Made by a program: the position numbers and the translations under genes
Assembly (NCBI RefSeq): GCF_905220975.1
Contig: NZ_CAJNBK010000010.1
Span: 124,001 to 188,000 of the forward strand
Direction: 5' to 3'
Source of the DNA: Paraburkholderia haematera
Lineage (GTDB): Bacteria > Pseudomonadota > Gammaproteobacteria > Burkholderiales > Burkholderiaceae
Length of the DNA stretch: 64,000 nt
Part shown: positions 1-7,583 of the stretch, piece by piece
Numbering within the stretch: position 1 is the stretch's first letter
Layout of the letters: each line of letters opens with the position of its first letter
Notes under the pieces: generated by a model
Told to the model about the DNA's origin: nothing
The model's database searches: none
The model's input: only the letters and a program-made list of their open reading frames with translations

Positions 1-169
1 AAGGCATGCGTCGGCCGGGAAGACCTTTTTGCATGAAGTGCATCTTATGGGCCGAACGCAAGAGGCAATCGGACGAATAACCGGGAAAGGGGGCTTCTAT
101 TCAACGTTTGCGCAATGGGGGCGCTCACTAGAATGCAAGGCGTACCGATGCATTCGATGGAGAAACACG

Positions 170-1669
170 ATGGACCAGCCCACCTTCGATCTGACGCACC
201 GCGCAAGCCGCGCGGCGGCGCATCGCGTGGGTACGGTCCGGCGTGCTTCGCGCGGGGCACCCCGTCTCCTGACGCGCCTCGTCGTGAACCTCGTGGTGTG
301 GGTCGCCGGCGGCATCGTGCTGCTTCCCGCTGCGCAGGCGCAGGACGCCGGCGGTCCCATCGTGATTCCTGGCCCGGGTGAAAAGAATCCGGCCGCCCTC
401 GCCGATCTGGCCGCGCAGATGCAGGCAACGCCCGCCAAACGCGCCGGGTCCGCTGCGACGCTCGCCGCCGCTACCGCGCAGTCGCTGACGCCGGGGCCGG
501 GGCCGGTCACACGCGACGCCGATCCATTCACGCGCGCCGCCAACGCGAGTGGCTCGATCGTGATTCCGGGCGCGGGCGAACCGCCTGCCGCGCCGCGGAT
601 GATCCGCACCAGTTTCAAACCCGACGCGAACGGGGTCGTGACGATTCCCGCGCCGGGCAGCGCCAATGCGGCGGTGGCCAATCCCGCGGCTGACGTTGCA
701 CGTGTCAATGTGGCGCAGGGCTCGCGGCAAGACCCCGGCGTGCAATCGGTGGTCGCCAATTCGCCCCGTAACGGAGTCGAAAGCACAATCGGCAACGCGC
801 CGGCGGCTAGTGGCTTCGACAGTCTTGCGTCGCGCGGCGAGCCGCCTCAGTTGAGCGCGAATGGCAAACCCGTCGTGACCACCGCAGTCGCATCGAAGCC
901 GGCACCGACAGCCGCAGCAACACCCGCATCGATGCCCACACCACCCGCCACCATTGCCCGCACGCCGGCGATGCGCCAGGTGGCGCCCGCAGTCACGCAA
1001 CAGAATCTGCGACCCGCAGCGGTGGCGCAACCTGTGCCGCTCGCGGGTCAGCAAGACGCCGAGTCGATCCGCAGCGCCGCGCTTGCCTTCTTGCAGCAGC
1101 AATCGGCAGGCTTGCCGGGCAAAGTCGACATCACCGTTGCCCCGGCTTTTCCACGCGGGCTCGCGGCCTGCGCGATGCTCGAACCCTTCATGCCCAGCGG
1201 CGCGCGCCTGTGGGGCCGCATGACCGTCGGCGTGCGCTGCGCCGGCGATCGGCCGTGGACCCTCTATCTGCAAGCACGCATTTCGCTGCGCGCCACCTAC
1301 TATCTGGCCGCCCGCGCGATGGCGCCAGGTGAAGTGTTCACGGCCGCCGACCTCGTCGCGCGCGACGGCGACCTGACCGGCTTGCCGCAGGCGATCGTCA
1401 CGGACCCGTCGCAGGCGGTCGGCTCGGTATCGCTCGTGCGCATCGCCGGCGGCATGCCGCTGCGCCGCGACATGCTGAAAAGCGCGGCGGCGGTGTCGAT
1501 CGGCCAAACGGTGCGGGTCGTCGCGGCGGGTGACGGTTTCGCGATTTCAGCCGAAGGCAGCGCAATGAACAACGCGTCGCCCGGCCAGCAGGTACGGGTG
1601 AAGACGGCCAACGGCCAGATCGTCTCCGGCATCGTCAAGGATGGTTCGACGGTGGAGATTCAGTTGTGA
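170..1669 (+). CDS. flgA: FlgA, flagellar P-ring assembly chaperone
   Basis: Periplasmic chaperone for assembly of the FlgI P-ring. The last ~140 residues are the FlgA/SAF core and end in the family pattern (GQ.VRVV..GDGFAIS.EG, then G.IVSGIVKDG). The frame is open from position 29, but I start at ATG 170 because a GGAG box lies 7 bases upstream. That gives 499 residues, about twice the usual FlgA length. A hydrophobic segment ending in AQA-Q (about residues 36-58) looks like a signal peptide with a long basic n-region. Between it and the core lie ~300 Ala/Pro/Thr-rich residues holding three IVIPGxGE-like repeats (residues 64-71, 130-137, 156-164). It heads flgA-flgM-flgN. Identity is firm; the role of the long linker is unknown. 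Confidence 0.93.
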   Translation: MDQPTFDLTHRASRAAAHRVGTVRRASRGAPRLLTRLVVNLVVWVAGGIVLLPAAQAQDAGGPIVIPGPGEKNPAALADLAAQMQATPAKRAGSAATLAAATAQSLTPGPGPVTRDADPFTRAANASGSIVIPGAGEPPAAPRMIRTSFKPDANGVVTIPAPGSANAAVANPAADVARVNVAQGSRQDPGVQSVVANSPRNGVESTIGNAPAASGFDSLASRGEPPQLSANGKPVVTTAVASKPAPTAAATPASMPTPPATIARTPAMRQVAPAVTQQNLRPAAVAQPVPLAGQQDAESIRSAALAFLQQQSAGLPGKVDITVAPAFPRGLAACAMLEPFMPSGARLWGRMTVGVRCAGDRPWTLYLQARISLRATYYLAARAMAPGEVFTAADLVARDGDLTGLPQAIVTDPSQAVGSVSLVRIAGGMPLRRDMLKSAAAVSIGQTVRVVAAGDGFAISAEGSAMNNASPGQQVRVKTANGQIVSGIVKDGSTVEIQL

Positions 1670-1799
1670 AGCCGCGCGGCGCCAAGCCCGGCAGGCCGCG
1701 CGCCACGGCGGATTCAGGCGCGCTGGATGCAGCGGCCACGGCACCCGCCGCGGGGCCAAATCGACTTGTAAGGAAAGGTAACACCCAGAGCGATTGCGC

Positions 1800-1827
1800 T
1801 AAAGTTTTGATCACGGGTTGCCGTTAT
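1800..1827 (+). promoter_or_regulatory. sigma-28 (FliA) type promoter of flgM
   Basis: TAAAGTTT at 1800-1807 and GCCGTTAT at 1820-1827 match the FliA consensus TAAAGTTT / GCCGATAA. There are 16 bases between TAAA and GCCG, one more than the usual 15. It lies about 30 bases before the flgM start, as expected for class 3 control of the anti-sigma factor. Confidence 0.7.
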
Positions 1828-1855
1828 CAGAATCAAATCGTTCAGGAAGCCAATC

Positions 1856-2215
1856 GTGAAAGTCGATTCCACAACCAATTCGAATCTGCCGACGTTGAAA
1901 GACGCCCTGTCCCGCTCGCAGCAAAGCGACGCGGCGACTGCGAACCCCAACGCGCAGAGTGCGGGCACGAGCTCGCCGACCACCACCAGCGGTTCGGGCT
2001 CGGGCGACGCCAGCGTCAGCCTGTCGGGTCTGTCGCAGCATCTGCGCAGCCTCGCGGCATCCGGTTCGGCCGATATCGACACGACGCATGTCGAGTCGAT
2101 CAAGGCAGCCATCAAAGACGGCTCGCTCACGATCGATTCGAGCAAGATCGCCGACGGCGTGCTGAATACCGCGCGCGAACTGTTGCAAAGCAAAACCTCG
2201 TCGACCGGCAACTAA
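1856..2215 (+). CDS. flgM: FlgM, anti-sigma-28 factor
   Basis: Binds FliA and holds late flagellar genes off until the hook-basal body is complete, when FlgM is exported. The 119-residue product has a disordered Ser/Thr/Gly-rich first half and a C-terminal FliA-binding half (around residues 65-110) with the family pattern of a helix beginning HVESIKAAIKDGSL, followed by IADGVLNTARELL. The start is GTG with an AGGAAG box 6 bases upstream. It follows flgA, is preceded by a sigma-28-type promoter, and is followed by flgN, the usual order. Its target fliA lies 1.5 kb downstream on the other strand. Confidence 0.95.
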   Translation: MKVDSTTNSNLPTLKDALSRSQQSDAATANPNAQSAGTSSPTTTSGSGSGDASVSLSGLSQHLRSLAASGSADIDTTHVESIKAAIKDGSLTIDSSKIADGVLNTARELLQSKTSSTGN

Positions 2216-2262
2216 TCGACGCATCGAAGTACGGTGAAGTGCCGGGCGGCGTTCGACAAACC

Positions 2263-2287
2263 CGGCTCGCGAATCATGCGCGAGCCG
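2263..2287 (+). repeat. Hairpin between flgM and flgN
   Basis: CGGCTCGCG (2263-2271) and CGCGAGCCG (2279-2287) form a perfect 9-bp stem with a 7-base loop in the flgM-flgN spacer. No T-run follows, so it is more likely an mRNA stability or processing element than a full terminator. Confidence 0.4.
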
Positions 2288-2309
2288 TCGTGTTCAGCGA
2301 GTTGTTGAG

Positions 2310-2756
2310 ATGAAAGACGCCCTGCTTGCCAGCCTCATCGAAGAATATTCGGCCGTCGAGGCGTTCGCCTCGATTCTGGCGCTCGAGACCAAGGCACTGA
2401 CCGCCTTGTCGCCGCTGGAACTGCTGCCGCCGATCGTCGAGAAGAAAACCGAACTGATCGGCACGCTCGCGAAGCTCGAAGCTACGCGCGACGCGCTGCT
2501 CGCTGAAATGGGCTTTCCGGCCGGTTGGCCCGGCATGGAACTCGCGGCCAGCGCGGATACGCGACTCGCTGAGCAATGGGCGCTGCTGCAAAAAGCCGCC
2601 GAGCGGGCGCGGCGCTTCAATACGAGCAACGGCGAGCTGATCCGCGTTCGGATGGACTACAACCAGCGCGCGCTGACGGCGCTGCAAGTGGCCGTGCCGC
2701 AGAAAGCCGGTTTCTACGGACCGGATGGGCGAATTCCGGCGCGTCCGGCAGCTTGA
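2310..2756 (+). CDS. flgN: FlgN, chaperone for hook-associated proteins
   Basis: Cytoplasmic export chaperone for hook-filament junction proteins FlgK and FlgL. The product has 148 residues, the usual length, and is mainly alpha-helical with heptad-like Leu/Ala patterns. The pattern L..L...E..AL..LSP......V..K..L...L..L at residues 20-60 is typical of FlgN, and N.NGxLI..R...N..AL..L appears near residues 105-125. It begins 95 bases after flgM and ends just before a strong terminator, so it is the last gene of flgA-flgM-flgN. Confidence 0.9.
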   Translation: MKDALLASLIEEYSAVEAFASILALETKALTALSPLELLPPIVEKKTELIGTLAKLEATRDALLAEMGFPAGWPGMELAASADTRLAEQWALLQKAAERARRFNTSNGELIRVRMDYNQRALTALQVAVPQKAGFYGPDGRIPARPAA

Positions 2757-2815
2757 AGATTTCGTTCGCGCGGCGCGTTTAACGCGCTGATGCAGTTGAG
2801 TAGATTGCTTTGAAC

Positions 2816-2846
2816 AAAAAGGGCTCGTCTTTGACGAGCCCTTTTT
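2816..2846 (+). terminator. Rho-independent terminator after flgN
   Basis: GGGCTCGTC (2821-2829), loop TTT, then GACGAGCCC (2833-2841) and TTTTT. Flanking A5 and T5 runs extend the stem, so it could work in both directions. It closes the flgAMN unit. Confidence 0.92.
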
Positions 2847-3064
2847 GTTTTCTCCTCCCGCACAGGGCGCCTAAGCCCTCCTCCAATACGCGTTAGCCGT
2901 TCGGCCAGGTAGCGCGGAATCGTCCGCCACGTTGAAATCACGGGTTCCCCCACTGAGGTTCTCCGCCGTCACGCGCAGCTTGTCGACGCTGCGCCAGACG
3001 AGCTAAGCGGAGCGTCACCACTAGCGAGGTTGTGTAATCGTGTGTATGATTTCAGGAGTACAAT

Positions 3065-3247
3065 ATGAACAGCGCCGAGGTCGTGAAAGTCATTCAAGCG
3101 GATGGTTGGCGGCTGGTCCGAATATCGGGCAGCCATCACCATTTCCGGCACGCGGAAAAAAACGGTCTCGTGACCATCCCGCATCCGAAGAAAGATCTTC
3201 CGCCCGGCACACTGAACAGCATCTTGAAACAGGCGGGCCTGAAATGA
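3065..3247 (+). CDS. hicA: HicA family mRNA interferase toxin
   Basis: Toxin half of a HicAB toxin-antitoxin pair; HicA proteins cleave mRNA with a double-stranded-RNA-binding-like fold. The 60-residue product shows the family features: a GW.LVR..GSHHHF strand with the catalytic-type histidine (residues 22-26), T.P.P.KK.L..GTL..IL.QAGL at the C-terminus and a basic character. An AGGAG box lies 6 bases before ATG 3065. Its TGA overlaps the hicB ATG by 4 bases, so translation is probably coupled. It lies between flagellar genes but shows no flagellar link. Confidence 0.93.
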   Translation: MNSAEVVKVIQADGWRLVRISGSHHHFRHAEKNGLVTIPHPKKDLPPGTLNSILKQAGLK

Positions 3248-3654
3248 AAAACCTGATTTTCCCGATCGCAATCGAGCCTGGTGACACGCACCATGCATTC
3301 GGCGTGGTCGTCCCCGACATTCCGGGTTGTTATTCGGCAGGTGATTCGCTGGAAGAAGCGTACGCGAACGCGAAAGAAGCGATCGAGGCGCATCTGGATA
3401 CGCTGCTCGACGAGGGCTTGCCGATTCCCGACCGGCTAACCCTGGATGAGCATCGGCGTAATCCGGACTACGCGGGTTTTACTTGGGGCGTTGTCGCCAC
3501 GCGGAATATTCCGGCGCTGAAAAAAGCGGTACGCATCAATATCTCACTGCCCGAGGCGCTGGTTCACGATATCGACGCATACGCCCAGGCGCGCGGTATG
3601 TCGCGTTCAGCGTTTCTCGCGCTGGCCGCGGAGCATGAGATGGCGGACGCGTAA
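3244..3654 (+). CDS. hicB: HicB family antitoxin with ribbon-helix-helix tail
   Basis: Antitoxin that neutralises HicA and represses the hic operon. The N-terminal ~80 residues are the partially degraded RNase-H-like HicB fold (AFGVVVPDIPGCYSAGDSLEEAYANA, residues ~18-43). The C-terminal ~40 residues are a ribbon-helix-helix DNA-binding segment beginning VRINISLPEALV. The product has 136 residues from ATG 3244, which overlaps the hicA stop. The frame extends further upstream but would overlap all of hicA, so I reject the longer start. Confidence 0.93.
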   Translation: MKNLIFPIAIEPGDTHHAFGVVVPDIPGCYSAGDSLEEAYANAKEAIEAHLDTLLDEGLPIPDRLTLDEHRRNPDYAGFTWGVVATRNIPALKKAVRINISLPEALVHDIDAYAQARGMSRSAFLALAAEHEMADA

Positions 3655-3726
3655 CAGGTAACCGAAGAGAAGAGCAGAACAGGCGGACGTTTCCCGCACC
3701 GCCGGCCAAACTTCAAGCCATCAAAC

Positions 3727-4461
3727 TCAAGTCGCCTCGGCGTTCGCCCAAGCCATCTCGCGCAGGCGTGTGCGCAAACGCGCCACAGCCTGGCTGTGCA
3801 GCTGGCACACCCGCGACTCACTGACTTCCATCACCGCGCCGATTTCACGCAGGTTCATGCCGCGTTCGTAGTACAGCGACATCAGCAGCTTCTCGCGCTC
3901 CGGCAACCGGTCAATCGCCTCGATCAGCGCCGAGCGCAGGCTGTCATCCAGCAGCGCCGAGAGCGGGTCCGAATGATCGACGCAGTATCTGTCGAGAAAC
4001 GGCTCGTCGTCAGCGGAACGGTCGAAGTCTTCGTAATAGATGAGCTGGCTGCCGTGCAGGTCCTGGAGCATCGACTGGAACTCGTCGAGCGGCATTTGCA
4101 GATGCTCGGCAATCTCCGTTTCGCTCGCCGAGCGGCCCAGATTCTGTTCCACCTTGTGCACGGCGGACTCCACTTCGCGCGAGGTGCGCCGCAAGCTGCG
4201 CGGCAACCAGTCGTTGCTGCGCAACTCGTCGAGCATCGCGCCACGAATCCGCTGGCTAGCGTAGGTTTCAAACTGCGCGCCCTGGTCTTCCTTGTACCGG
4301 CTCGCCGCGTCGAGCAGTCCGATCATGCCGGCCTGGATCAGGTCGTCGAGATCGACACTCGCCGGCATCTTGGCAACGAGCTGCAAGCCGAGGCGACGCA
4401 CCAGAGGCGCGTACTTCGTCAGAACGTCGGCTTGGGAAATCTTTCCCTGAGCGTTATACAT
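3727..4461 (-). CDS. fliA: FliA, RNA polymerase sigma-28 factor
   Basis: Directs transcription of late flagellar, motor and chemotaxis genes. The 244-residue product has sigma region 2 (DLDDLIQAGMIGLLDA, then F.TYASQRIRGAMLDELR.DW.PRSLRR), region 3 and region 4 (LPEREKLLMSLYYE, then LREIGAVMEVSESRVCQLHSQA). I chose the ATG after the GGGGAG box; the frame extends 82 codons further upstream inside flhG and has no better start. It is the last gene of the leftward flhF-flhG-fliA group, 28 bases after flhG. Matching promoters are visible before flgM, motA and fliC. Confidence 0.96.
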   Translation of the reverse strand: MYNAQGKISQADVLTKYAPLVRRLGLQLVAKMPASVDLDDLIQAGMIGLLDAASRYKEDQGAQFETYASQRIRGAMLDELRSNDWLPRSLRRTSREVESAVHKVEQNLGRSASETEIAEHLQMPLDEFQSMLQDLHGSQLIYYEDFDRSADDEPFLDRYCVDHSDPLSALLDDSLRSALIEAIDRLPEREKLLMSLYYERGMNLREIGAVMEVSESRVCQLHSQAVARLRTRLREMAWANAEAT

Positions 4462-4489
4462 CGTGCTCCCCTTGTCCTCGTGCCGCCGC

Positions 4490-5359
4490 TCAGGCGTGCT
4501 GCGCGGACGGTTGGTCGGCGTGTTGCGCCGCTGTAACTGTCGCAGGCGCCATCCAGGGCGCTTGCGACGACATCGCTGGCCGCATTGGCCAGTACTGCAA
4601 TTCGGCGGCAAGGTGACGGAAGCCGCGCGCAGCCGGTGTCGATGGGAAGGCATCGACGACACACCGCGACAACTCCAGGGCTCGCGCCATCCGCGCATCC
4701 TCGGCAATGCAACCGGCGTCTTCCAGCGCCACCGTCAGGTAGCGTCCGGCCACGCCGGCCAGGTTTGCAAACGCGGTATGCGCGTCGTCCACGCTCTGCA
4801 CGTGGTTCACCAGCACGCGAAACTGCGCGGTAGCGTGTGCGTAGTGCAGACGCTTCATGCAGGCGTACGCCTCGGTGATCGCTTGCGCGGCAACCCTTGT
4901 CACGATCATCACGTCGTGCGCCTGCGTCGCGAGGGGCGACAGGTGACCGTGCTGGTCAAGTTGCGCATCGATCAGCACGATGTCGGCGGAACCGCGCAAC
5001 ACCACACCGAACTGCGCGGCCGTGTGGCCCTCGCGGTGGTTGCGCGAGGCGGCCAGCACGGAAAAACCAAGCGCGTGGCGCACAGCGGCGTCGTCGAGTG
5101 TCATCTCGCCGCGCATCACCGCCGCAAAATTGCCTGCGCCGCGCATGCCACCGAGCACCGCGCTCACCGATTGCCCGCCGAGGCACTCGTCGATCACCAG
5201 CACGTCCTTGCCCTGCTGCGCGAGCGCCGCGGCAAGATTCACCACCGTCGTCGTGCAGCCGACGCCGGCCGAGCCGCCCGTCACCGCAAGCACGCGCGAG
5301 CCGCTTTTCGCCAACAGCCGCCGCAATCCTTCTGCCTGATCGGAGATGTATTTATCCAA
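4490..5359 (-). CDS. flhG: FlhG (FleN/YlxH) MinD-like flagellar number regulator
   Basis: Partner of the FlhF GTPase in setting flagellar number and place; belongs to the MinD/ParA ATPase superfamily. The product has 289 residues and probably starts at TTG, 8 bases inside the end of flhF, since no other nearby in-frame start exists. The P-loop reads GGSAGVGCTT (residues 28-37) instead of the canonical KGGxGKT, so both the signature lysine and the Walker lysine are absent. The Walker-B-like LVID and the DIVLIDA strand are kept. ATP use may therefore be altered or lost. Position between flhF and fliA makes the identity secure. Confidence 0.9.
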   Translation of the reverse strand: MDKYISDQAEGLRRLLAKSGSRVLAVTGGSAGVGCTTTVVNLAAALAQQGKDVLVIDECLGGQSVSAVLGGMRGAGNFAAVMRGEMTLDDAAVRHALGFSVLAASRNHREGHTAAQFGVVLRGSADIVLIDAQLDQHGHLSPLATQAHDVMIVTRVAAQAITEAYACMKRLHYAHATAQFRVLVNHVQSVDDAHTAFANLAGVAGRYLTVALEDAGCIAEDARMARALELSRCVVDAFPSTPAARGFRHLAAELQYWPMRPAMSSQAPWMAPATVTAAQHADQPSAQHA

Positions 5360-7232
5360 AGCGGACCTCGTGCAGTTCCGCCGTCGAACGCGCGGACAGC
5401 GCGGACAGCAACGCCGGGATGTCGTCGTCGTGCGGCACGAACGGCGAGTTATCGCGGGGGATGCAGAACGTGCTCTTGATCAGGAATTTTTTCGTCGCGA
5501 CGTACAGGTTTTCCGGCACCTTCTGACCGGTCGACACGTAGTGCACAGGCAGCTTGTAGCGAATCACCGTATCGAGCACGCCGCCCAGATTGGTGGCTTC
5601 GTCGAGCTTGGTCAGGATGCAGCCGGCGAGCGGCTGTTGATCCGGCGCGCGCTGATAGGCCTGCACCACTTCGTTCAAGGTATCGCCGTGGCTCGTCGCG
5701 TTGAGCAGCAGAAGACGCTGCACCGGCTGACCGGCGCGGCACAGCATCGCGATCTGGTCGGAGACCAGACGATCGCGCTGGCTCATGCCGATCGTGTCGA
5801 TCAGCACGATGTGCTTGTTGCGCAACTCGGAGAGCGCGAGTTGCAGATCGGCGCCGTCTTTCACCGCGTGAACCGACACGCCGAGAATCTTGCCGAAGAT
5901 GCGCAGTTGTTCGTGCCCGCCGATCCGGTAACTGTCGGTGGTGAGGAGCGCCACCTTGCTCGCGCCGAAACGCATCACGCAGCGCGCGGCGAGCTTGGCG
6001 GTGGTCGTGGTCTTGCCGACGCCCGTCGGGCCCATCAGCGCGAACACGCCGCCGCGCTCCATCAGCGCGTCTTCGTCTTCTATCACCGGCAGGTTCGATT
6101 CGAGCACCGAACGCACCCACTCCATGCCGCCTTCCATGTTGTCGACGTCATCGGGCAGGTTATCGACCATCATCTGCACGAGCTGCGCGGAGAAACCCGC
6201 GGCGAACAGGTGCTTGGTGAGCGCGGCGCGCGCCGGGCTGCGGCGCTGACGATCGCCCCACAACAGGCCGGCGAAGTGTTCTTCCATCATGCCGCGCATC
6301 GACGACAGTTCGTTCATCACGGTGTCGTTGACGACCTGCTCCATGCGCACCTTGATCGCTTCGGCGACCGAAGCAGGGGTGCGGGCGTCGTCGCCGGTGG
6401 GCTGCGGCGGTGCAACTTTCTGAGCGGCGCGGCGCGCGGCGAGTTGCGCGGCTTCGCGAGCCCACTCGGGCGTATCGGCGGCTTGCGGCACGGCCGGTTG
6501 TGCGCCCGGCTCGACGGCGGCGCCGAGGCCCTTGGCCATCGCGGCGGCCGGTGTCATCGCGGCGGGGCGTGCGCTGTACTCGCCTTGCGGCTGCTTTTCG
6601 GCCGCGATGCGGCGCGCGTGATCGATCAGCCAGGGATTCGATTCGGCCATCGTGCGCTGCGCGGCAACAGGCTGGGCCGGCATACCGGCGGCTTTCAGCA
6701 GATCCGCGCGCATGTCGTCGGTAAGACGCGTTGCCGCAGCGCGCGCGCTGGGTTGCTCGACACGGATCGATTGCGACGGCGACGCCGCAGCGGGCGCGAC
6801 CGGCGTTGCTTTCGGCGCGGCGGGGACGGCGGGTTTCGCCGTTGAACCCGAGGCAGCGCCAGCGACGTTGGCCGCGCTCGGCGTCATGTTCTCGGTACCC
6901 GCTTCCGGGCTTGCGCCGAACACGGACGAAAACACGTCGGGCATACCGCTCGCATACGGATTCGCCTGCATCGTCGGATTGGCGCGCGGTGCGGCGAGCG
7001 CGGGCTGCTGTCCGGCCATCGCATTCATCGGCACGGCCAGCGGTGCGCCCGCGCTGCCGCGCGGCGCCTTCGGCGTGATGGCGGCGAGGTCGCTGTCGGC
7101 CAGTGCGACGATCTCGACGCTGCCGTCTTCCATCGTGCGATTGGACAAAACGACGGCATCCGGGCCCAAGGCTTCGCGCACGAGTCGCAGAGCATCGCGA
7201 CTGGTAGCACCGACAAATTTACGAATGTTCAA
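5352..7232 (-). CDS. flhF: FlhF, SRP-type GTPase for flagellar placement
   Basis: SRP54/FtsY-like GTPase that marks the site of flagellum assembly. The 626-residue product begins with the usual MNIRKFVGATSRDALRLVRE, followed by a long Ala/Pro-rich B region (to about residue 300) and a C-terminal NG domain. The G1 loop GPTGVGKTTTTAKLA lies near residue 400, followed by DSYRIGGHEQL and LTKLDEATNLGGVLD. Translation seems to start at TTG 7232, with a GGGGG box 7 bases upstream. A terminator lies between flhA and this gene, so it probably has its own promoter. Confidence 0.95.
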   Translation of the reverse strand: MNIRKFVGATSRDALRLVREALGPDAVVLSNRTMEDGSVEIVALADSDLAAITPKAPRGSAGAPLAVPMNAMAGQQPALAAPRANPTMQANPYASGMPDVFSSVFGASPEAGTENMTPSAANVAGAASGSTAKPAVPAAPKATPVAPAAASPSQSIRVEQPSARAAATRLTDDMRADLLKAAGMPAQPVAAQRTMAESNPWLIDHARRIAAEKQPQGEYSARPAAMTPAAAMAKGLGAAVEPGAQPAVPQAADTPEWAREAAQLAARRAAQKVAPPQPTGDDARTPASVAEAIKVRMEQVVNDTVMNELSSMRGMMEEHFAGLLWGDRQRRSPARAALTKHLFAAGFSAQLVQMMVDNLPDDVDNMEGGMEWVRSVLESNLPVIEDEDALMERGGVFALMGPTGVGKTTTTAKLAARCVMRFGASKVALLTTDSYRIGGHEQLRIFGKILGVSVHAVKDGADLQLALSELRNKHIVLIDTIGMSQRDRLVSDQIAMLCRAGQPVQRLLLLNATSHGDTLNEVVQAYQRAPDQQPLAGCILTKLDEATNLGGVLDTVIRYKLPVHYVSTGQKVPENLYVATKKFLIKSTFCIPRDNSPFVPHDDDIPALLSALSARSTAELHEVRFG

Positions 7233-7499
7233 GCTGGACCCCCGATGAGGTATTCGGACTTACGGACTAACGGACCGGCAACATACCGCTTCCCATTGAG
7301 ATCATTATTGCGAAAGCCGTCGAGTGACGATCGATGGATAAAGACGGGTAAAGGCAGGCAATTCGGGCGATGGAAACGTGTTTCGATTCACACGCTCGAC
7401 GGTTTGAAACAGCCTCTGAGGCGGCGTCCGGCGGCGCTTTTGCAGACGCCACATGATCTCCGTCGCCCGCTCGCGGCGCGAAAAACCGGGCGCCGAAAT

Positions 7500-7525
7500 G
7501 AAAACCGGCGCTCGAGGAGCGCCGG
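7500..7525 (-). terminator. Terminator after flhA, in the flhA-flhF gap
   Basis: Read leftward, CCGGCGCTC (7525-7517), a 3-base loop and GAGCGCCGG (7513-7505) are followed by TTTT. It lies 60 bases after the flhA stop. The rest of the 351-base gap to flhF shows no ORF; the repeated CGGACTTACGGACTAACGGACC near 7256-7273 is its only other structure. This separates flhBA from flhF-flhG-fliA. Confidence 0.75.
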
Positions 7526-7583
7526 CGGAAACCATCGGTCTGGAACAACTTCGGCTATCGATCAGGCCCAACCGCGCGGGGTT

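Noticed and set aside
29..169. N-terminal extension of flgA to an upstream start at 29
   Set aside because: No ribosome-binding site or signal-like sequence; ATG 170 has GGAG 7 bases upstream and leads into the signal segment.
128..1507. Long leftward frame opposite flgA
   Set aside because: His/Arg/Gly-rich shadow of a high-GC gene; no start site, no domain.
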